From UBA8514 sp050251415 (lineage in GTDB: Bacteria > Bacillota > Clostridia > Lachnospirales > Anaerotignaceae): 35,162 bases of DNA. The position numbers were made by a program, and so were the translations under genes. The notes under the pieces are model-generated. The model was not told the DNA's origin and made no database searches. It worked only from the letters and a program-made list of their open reading frames with translations. Location: the NCBI GenBank assembly GCA_050251415.1, contig JBFWMT010000026.1, positions 1 through 35,162 of the forward strand. The letters are read 5' to 3'. Below are positions 32,051 through 35,162 of this stretch, piece by piece. Every line of letters begins with the position of its first letter. The stretch's first letter is position 1.

Positions 32051-33199
32051 TTATGGTTTAATTTTTTGAAGATAAATATCGTTATCCCTTATTTCTACGG
32101 TGTGTGTAGTAAGGTTTTCCAGTGAAATATAGCTATCATTAAATATGCTAACCTCGGCCATGTCGGGTATATCGCCAAGTATTTCAATGAACAAAGACCT
32201 GTGGGCATATGCCATGCCACCTGCTATAAGTCCGCCAAATTGTGATTTAACAAAAGGAGGAGGGGATGCTGTAAATACTTTGACGGCTTTATTATAGGCA
32301 GTTAATAGGCTGGTTTCTGTTGAAATACGGTAGTCGTTACATTGTACTGCAGATGGACTGCCTACTGAAAAATCCACATCGGTGTACAAAACTGCTTTTA
32401 CCTGTGGATAGTTCTGGGCAAGGTGGGTATAAATGTTAACAAGTTTATCAGCGGTTTGGGTAGTGGTATAGCAATGGTTGTCAGTGGAATAGTGACTTAG
32501 CCCTAGGGATGTAACAAAAACATCTTTATCTGCGTAAAAGCACAAATAGTCCAGTGCAGAAAATAAGATATCTTCGCTTTCGTCTGTTTGCTGATAATGG
32601 TTCACACCTATTATGTCAAAATATTGGGTATCTGGACAAAAATTCATGCTGTAGCGAATATCATCAGAGGAAATGCTCCACACAAGGGTAACATTAGGTG
32701 CATTTTCACGAAATATTTTTGCGGCATTATTCCACTGCTGTGTATAGTTGCGTGTGTTTGCATACAAGCGTGAGCCAAAAGGGAAAAGGTTCAAATAAAT
32801 GGGTATATTAAGTGTACCAAAACTTTGGGCAAGACTAATAAGCCTGTTATCTGTTGGGAAAAAGCCATTGTCTGCCGTTAGGGTTATGAGAGATATTTTA
32901 TCAAGTATAAAGCAGTGCAAAACATCGGAAATGGGGAAAGTATCGGCCGTTGTCATATCAAAGCCATAAATTGTGTTAGCGGCAGTATTATGTTCAAGGT
33001 CCTCTATTGTTGTGTATAAAGATGTATTTGTAATAGAAAAACCAGCAAGGGGTGGTGTTGTTGTGGAATTTTCAATATAAATATCACAGGTTAAATAGGA
33101 TGGGGCATTAAGGTTACTGTCAGCTGGTTCTATCATTTGGGAAGAACTATTACAGCCGCAAAGGCTTAAAGTAAGCAAAAATAAAATCAATTTTTTCAT
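32051..33199 (-). CDS. GH26-like TIM-barrel lipoprotein, probably catalytically inactive
   Basis: The protein has 382 residues. ATG 33199 has AGGAGG 6 bases upstream, and the product starts MKKLILFLLTLSLCGC, a lipoprotein signal with C16 the likely anchor. The region from about residue 60 to 300 resembles the barrel of GH26 endo-mannanase/glucanase-like proteins: an Asp-Ile-Ile-Gly-Val-Asn-His-Tyr strand after VWSISSDD, and YTQQWNNAAKIFRE before it. The two catalytic glutamates of GH26 appear to be missing: IYLNLFPFGSRLY stands where an H-E-M-N motif is expected, and VFVTSLGLS where an E-x-G-x motif is expected. It may bind glycan rather than cut it. The alignment is from memory and the family call is moderate. 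It is divergent from spoIIP with 78 bases between start codons. Confidence 0.6.
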   Translation of the reverse strand: MKKLILFLLTLSLCGCNSSSQMIEPADSNLNAPSYLTCDIYIENSTTTPPLAGFSITNTSLYTTIEDLEHNTAANTIYGFDMTTADTFPISDVLHCFILDKISLITLTADNGFFPTDNRLISLAQSFGTLNIPIYLNLFPFGSRLYANTRNYTQQWNNAAKIFRENAPNVTLVWSISSDDIRYSMNFCPDTQYFDIIGVNHYQQTDESEDILFSALDYLCFYADKDVFVTSLGLSHYSTDNHCYTTTQTADKLVNIYTHLAQNYPQVKAVLYTDVDFSVGSPSAVQCNDYRISTETSLLTAYNKAVKVFTASPPPFVKSQFGGLIAGGMAYAHRSLFIEILGDIPDMAEVSIFNDSYISLENLTTHTVEIRDNDIYLQKIKP

Positions 33200-33277
33200 G
33201 TTACACCTCCTATCAATATTTTTGCCGTCTTTTTGCATGTATATACCTCATATAATAGGTTTAAGGAGGAAGTTAAC

Positions 33278-34375
33278 ATGAGAAAAAAGAGCTTTCAGTA
33301 CAAGCGGTTTATTAAAAACTTTTTTGCTTCGGTAGTGGCATGGGTGGCTATGGCAATTTTAGTATTTAATTTTATTGGAATGGATAAAATTACGGCCGTT
33401 GTTTTAGGAGGAACGAAGGAGCCAAGTGTGGATACACAGGAGACAGGGCAGGCAGTGTTTGGTTTTGAAAATACAAGCAATGAGGTTGACGCCGAGGCGG
33501 TACTTCTTCATACCTTAAATTATGATGAACTTCGTCTTCAACCAGAAACAGATAACAGCGTGGAAATTCCTAGTGGAAAAATAAATATAACAAAAGAGGA
33601 TTTGGAGAAACTATCAGATATAGACTATCTTAGAAGAAATTTTTATACCATAGACAAACGAACAAACTTAGAAGCCAATGATATAAAACCAGAAGAATTT
33701 TTAAATATGGATTTGTCTATAGATAAGGAACAGGATGGCCCGAAAATACTTATTTTTCACACTCATTCTCAGGAAATGTATGCCGATAGTGATGAATCAA
33801 AGGGCATTAGCGAGGGTGTGTATGGTGCAGGAGAAAAGTTAAAGGAAGCTTTGGAAAGAAAATATGGAATAGAGGTTTTACATGACGACGGGCAGTATGA
33901 TGTGGTGGATGGAAAAAGGCATGTACTTGGCTCTTACGAGCGTATGGAGCCTTACATAAGTAAGATACTTAAAGATAATCCATCCATAGAGGTGGCTATT
34001 GATATTCACCGGGATGGGGTGAATGAGAATATACATCTTGTAGCTGAGGAAGGTGGTAAACAATGTGCCCAGATTATGTTTTTTAATGGATTATGCAAGG
34101 TATACGACAACGGAGTGCTTGTACCAACACCAGGGCTTGAAAATAAATATCTTAAGGATAACCTTGCATTTAGCTTCAATATGCAGCTAATGGCAAACGA
34201 ATTGTACCCAAATCTTACAAGGAGGGGATATCTGAACGCTTATCGCTACAGCCTTCATATGCTGCCTAAAAGTTTAGAAATTGAGGTGGGTGCGCAGACC
34301 AATACAAAGGAGGAGGCATTTAATGCAATGGAGCCGTTGGCCGATGTGTTGGCATCAGTGATTTGCAATGAATAA
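33278..34375 (+). CDS. spoIIP: stage II sporulation protein P
   Basis: The protein has 365 residues from ATG 33278 (AAGGAGGA 7 bases upstream; the earlier in-frame ATG at 33233 has no ribosome binding site). One N-terminal membrane helix (about 13-33) is followed by an extracellular linker. The SpoIIP amidase/endopeptidase domain begins at ILIFHTHSQEMY, where the His and Glu bind zinc, and continues with AIDIHRDG and the late LEIEVGAQTNTKEEA. With SpoIID and SpoIIM it degrades septal peptidoglycan during engulfment of the forespore. CATATAAT at 33249-33256 could be a sporulation-type or sigma-A -10 box; I cannot decide which. Confidence 0.93.
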   Translation: MRKKSFQYKRFIKNFFASVVAWVAMAILVFNFIGMDKITAVVLGGTKEPSVDTQETGQAVFGFENTSNEVDAEAVLLHTLNYDELRLQPETDNSVEIPSGKINITKEDLEKLSDIDYLRRNFYTIDKRTNLEANDIKPEEFLNMDLSIDKEQDGPKILIFHTHSQEMYADSDESKGISEGVYGAGEKLKEALERKYGIEVLHDDGQYDVVDGKRHVLGSYERMEPYISKILKDNPSIEVAIDIHRDGVNENIHLVAEEGGKQCAQIMFFNGLCKVYDNGVLVPTPGLENKYLKDNLAFSFNMQLMANELYPNLTRRGYLNAYRYSLHMLPKSLEIEVGAQTNTKEEAFNAMEPLADVLASVICNE

Positions 34376-34790
34376 AAAAACAAATGCTTCTAATAATAAG
34401 CCCATGATGAATTTTATTTATTATGGGCTTATAGGTTTTGGTATGGAAATTTTGTGGACGGGCTTATGTTCACTTAGAAACGGAGACCTTACAATGAAAA
34501 GCACAACCTCCCTTTGGATGTTTTTTATATATGGTCTTGGTGCTTTTTTAGAACCTCTGTTTATACTATTAGAAGGTGTACCCATTATATTAAGAGGAAT
34601 GATTTACACGGTACTTATTTTTAGTGCAGAGTATGCAACAGGGTATTTTTTGGAAAGGAGTATAGGGCGATGCCCTTGGAATTACGGCAGTGGAAGCCTT
34701 AGTGTGTATGGTCTTATACGGCTGGATTACATGCCTATTTGGTTTGCTGTAGGTTTATTTTATGAGTATATATATTTTGTAATGCTTTAA
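34368..34790 (+). CDS. CmpB-family (putative ABC-transporter type IV) membrane protein
   Basis: This 140-residue membrane protein has about four helices. The closing motif GRCPWNYGSGSLSVYGLIRL is that of the PF06541 family (putative ABC transporter type IV, CmpB), whose function is poorly known. The ATG overlaps the 3' end of spoIIP by 8 bases, so the two genes are translationally coupled. That link suggests a role in the sporangium or spore envelope, but the family also occurs outside sporulation loci. No ATP-binding subunit is present nearby. Confidence 0.75.
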   Translation: MNKKTNASNNKPMMNFIYYGLIGFGMEILWTGLCSLRNGDLTMKSTTSLWMFFIYGLGAFLEPLFILLEGVPIILRGMIYTVLIFSAEYATGYFLERSIGRCPWNYGSGSLSVYGLIRLDYMPIWFAVGLFYEYIYFVML

Positions 34791-34796
34791 ACTTTA

Positions 34797-34826
34797 TTGC
34801 GCATATGCCGTATGTTCTTGTATAAT
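34797..34826 (+). promoter_or_regulatory. likely promoter of ftsH
   Basis: TTGCGC (34797-34802), an 18-base spacer and a perfect TATAAT (34821-34826). The start codon is 22 bases further, leaving a very short leader. The -35 box is moderate. Confidence 0.5.
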
Positions 34827-34848
34827 TAAAATTAAAGGGGGAGATTTT

Positions 34849-35162
34849 ATGCCGACAGGACAAATGCCAGGAAATGGCAAGCAAAATGATACAAAAACGC
34901 TTATACGGTTTATGCTTATTGCACTTATGGTAACAAGTGTGCTTAACATATTTTTAGCATCAGCAAGTACACGAACTGTAACACAGATTAAATACAGTGA
35001 CTTTACTACCATGCTTGAGGAGGGCAAGGTTGATTACGTTGAAATTGAGGACGACAGGCTTTTGATTACCGAAGTTGACGACCCAAATGACACAGAGGTG
35101 AATATTTACAAAGCGGCCAAGCGTTACTACACAGGGCGTATAGACGACCCGGAACTAAAGGA
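34849..35162 (+). CDS. ftsH: ATP-dependent zinc metalloprotease FtsH, N-terminal part (partial)
   Basis: The open frame starts at ATG 34849 (AGGGGGAG 6 bases upstream) and runs off the right edge after 104 codons. The N-terminus has a short polar stretch, one membrane helix (about 23-43, LIALMVTSVLNIFLA) and then the FtsH extracellular domain pattern (IKYSDFTTMLEEGKVDYVEI). The AAA ATPase and protease domains lie beyond the window. FtsH degrades membrane and short-lived cytosolic proteins. The call rests on the N-terminal domain alone but the pattern is distinctive. Confidence 0.85.
   Translation, partial: MPTGQMPGNGKQNDTKTLIRFMLIALMVTSVLNIFLASASTRTVTQIKYSDFTTMLEEGKVDYVEIEDDRLLITEVDDPNDTEVNIYKAAKRYYTGRIDDPELK

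Overview
The window looks like chromosomal DNA of an anaerobic, spore-forming Bacillota, most likely class Clostridia (possibly Lachnospirales). The reasons are low to moderate GC, strong AGGAGG-type ribosome binding sites with some GTG/TTG starts, sporulation genes (spoIIP, a CotJC-like protein), a large acyl-CoA dehydratase activase typical of amino-acid/hydroxyacid fermenters, and a ZTP riboswitch before purH. The organism is inferred from gene content only. I see no prophage, plasmid, CRISPR, rRNA or tRNA gene. The only mobile-type gene is one stand-alone serine recombinase.

Left part (1-10.3 kb): the end of an Orn/Lys/Arg decarboxylase and a small membrane protein, closed by a terminator. 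Then comes a monocistronic 1436-residue dehydratase activase with a near-consensus promoter. A convergent anchored protein of unknown function follows. Next are cardiolipin synthase and acyl-ACP thioesterase as a lipid pair, then malQ and a YhhN-like membrane protein on the minus strand. The YhhN-like gene overlaps the thioesterase gene tail to tail.

Middle part (10.3-22.8 kb): a Gly/Tyr-rich lipoprotein; the run secA - prfB - RluA-type pseudouridine synthase - nucleotidyltransferase; a GNAT acetyltransferase; a convergent pfkA; an HD-domain protein; murA; a manganese-catalase/CotJC-like gene with no ordinary start codon; a lone serine recombinase; and a divergent 56-residue ORF. prfB has to be read through a +1 programmed frameshift at an in-frame TGA.

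Right part (22.8-35.2 kb): the compact set mutS2 - response regulator - histidine kinase - cupin; then a purine module (NCS2 permease, and purH behind a ZTP riboswitch). That module is bracketed by two inverted copies of a hairpin-rich intergenic repeat that looks like a MITE. Next come an O6-alkylguanine-DNA methyltransferase, a lipoprotein resembling a GH26 glycosidase without its catalytic acids, spoIIP overlapping a CmpB-family membrane protein, and the start of ftsH.

The items most worth a second look are the inverted hairpin-mosaic repeats flanking the purine genes, the start problem of the CotJC-like gene, the recombinase with its small divergent partner, the prfB frameshift site with unusual spacing, and the permease promoter built into a terminator arm.
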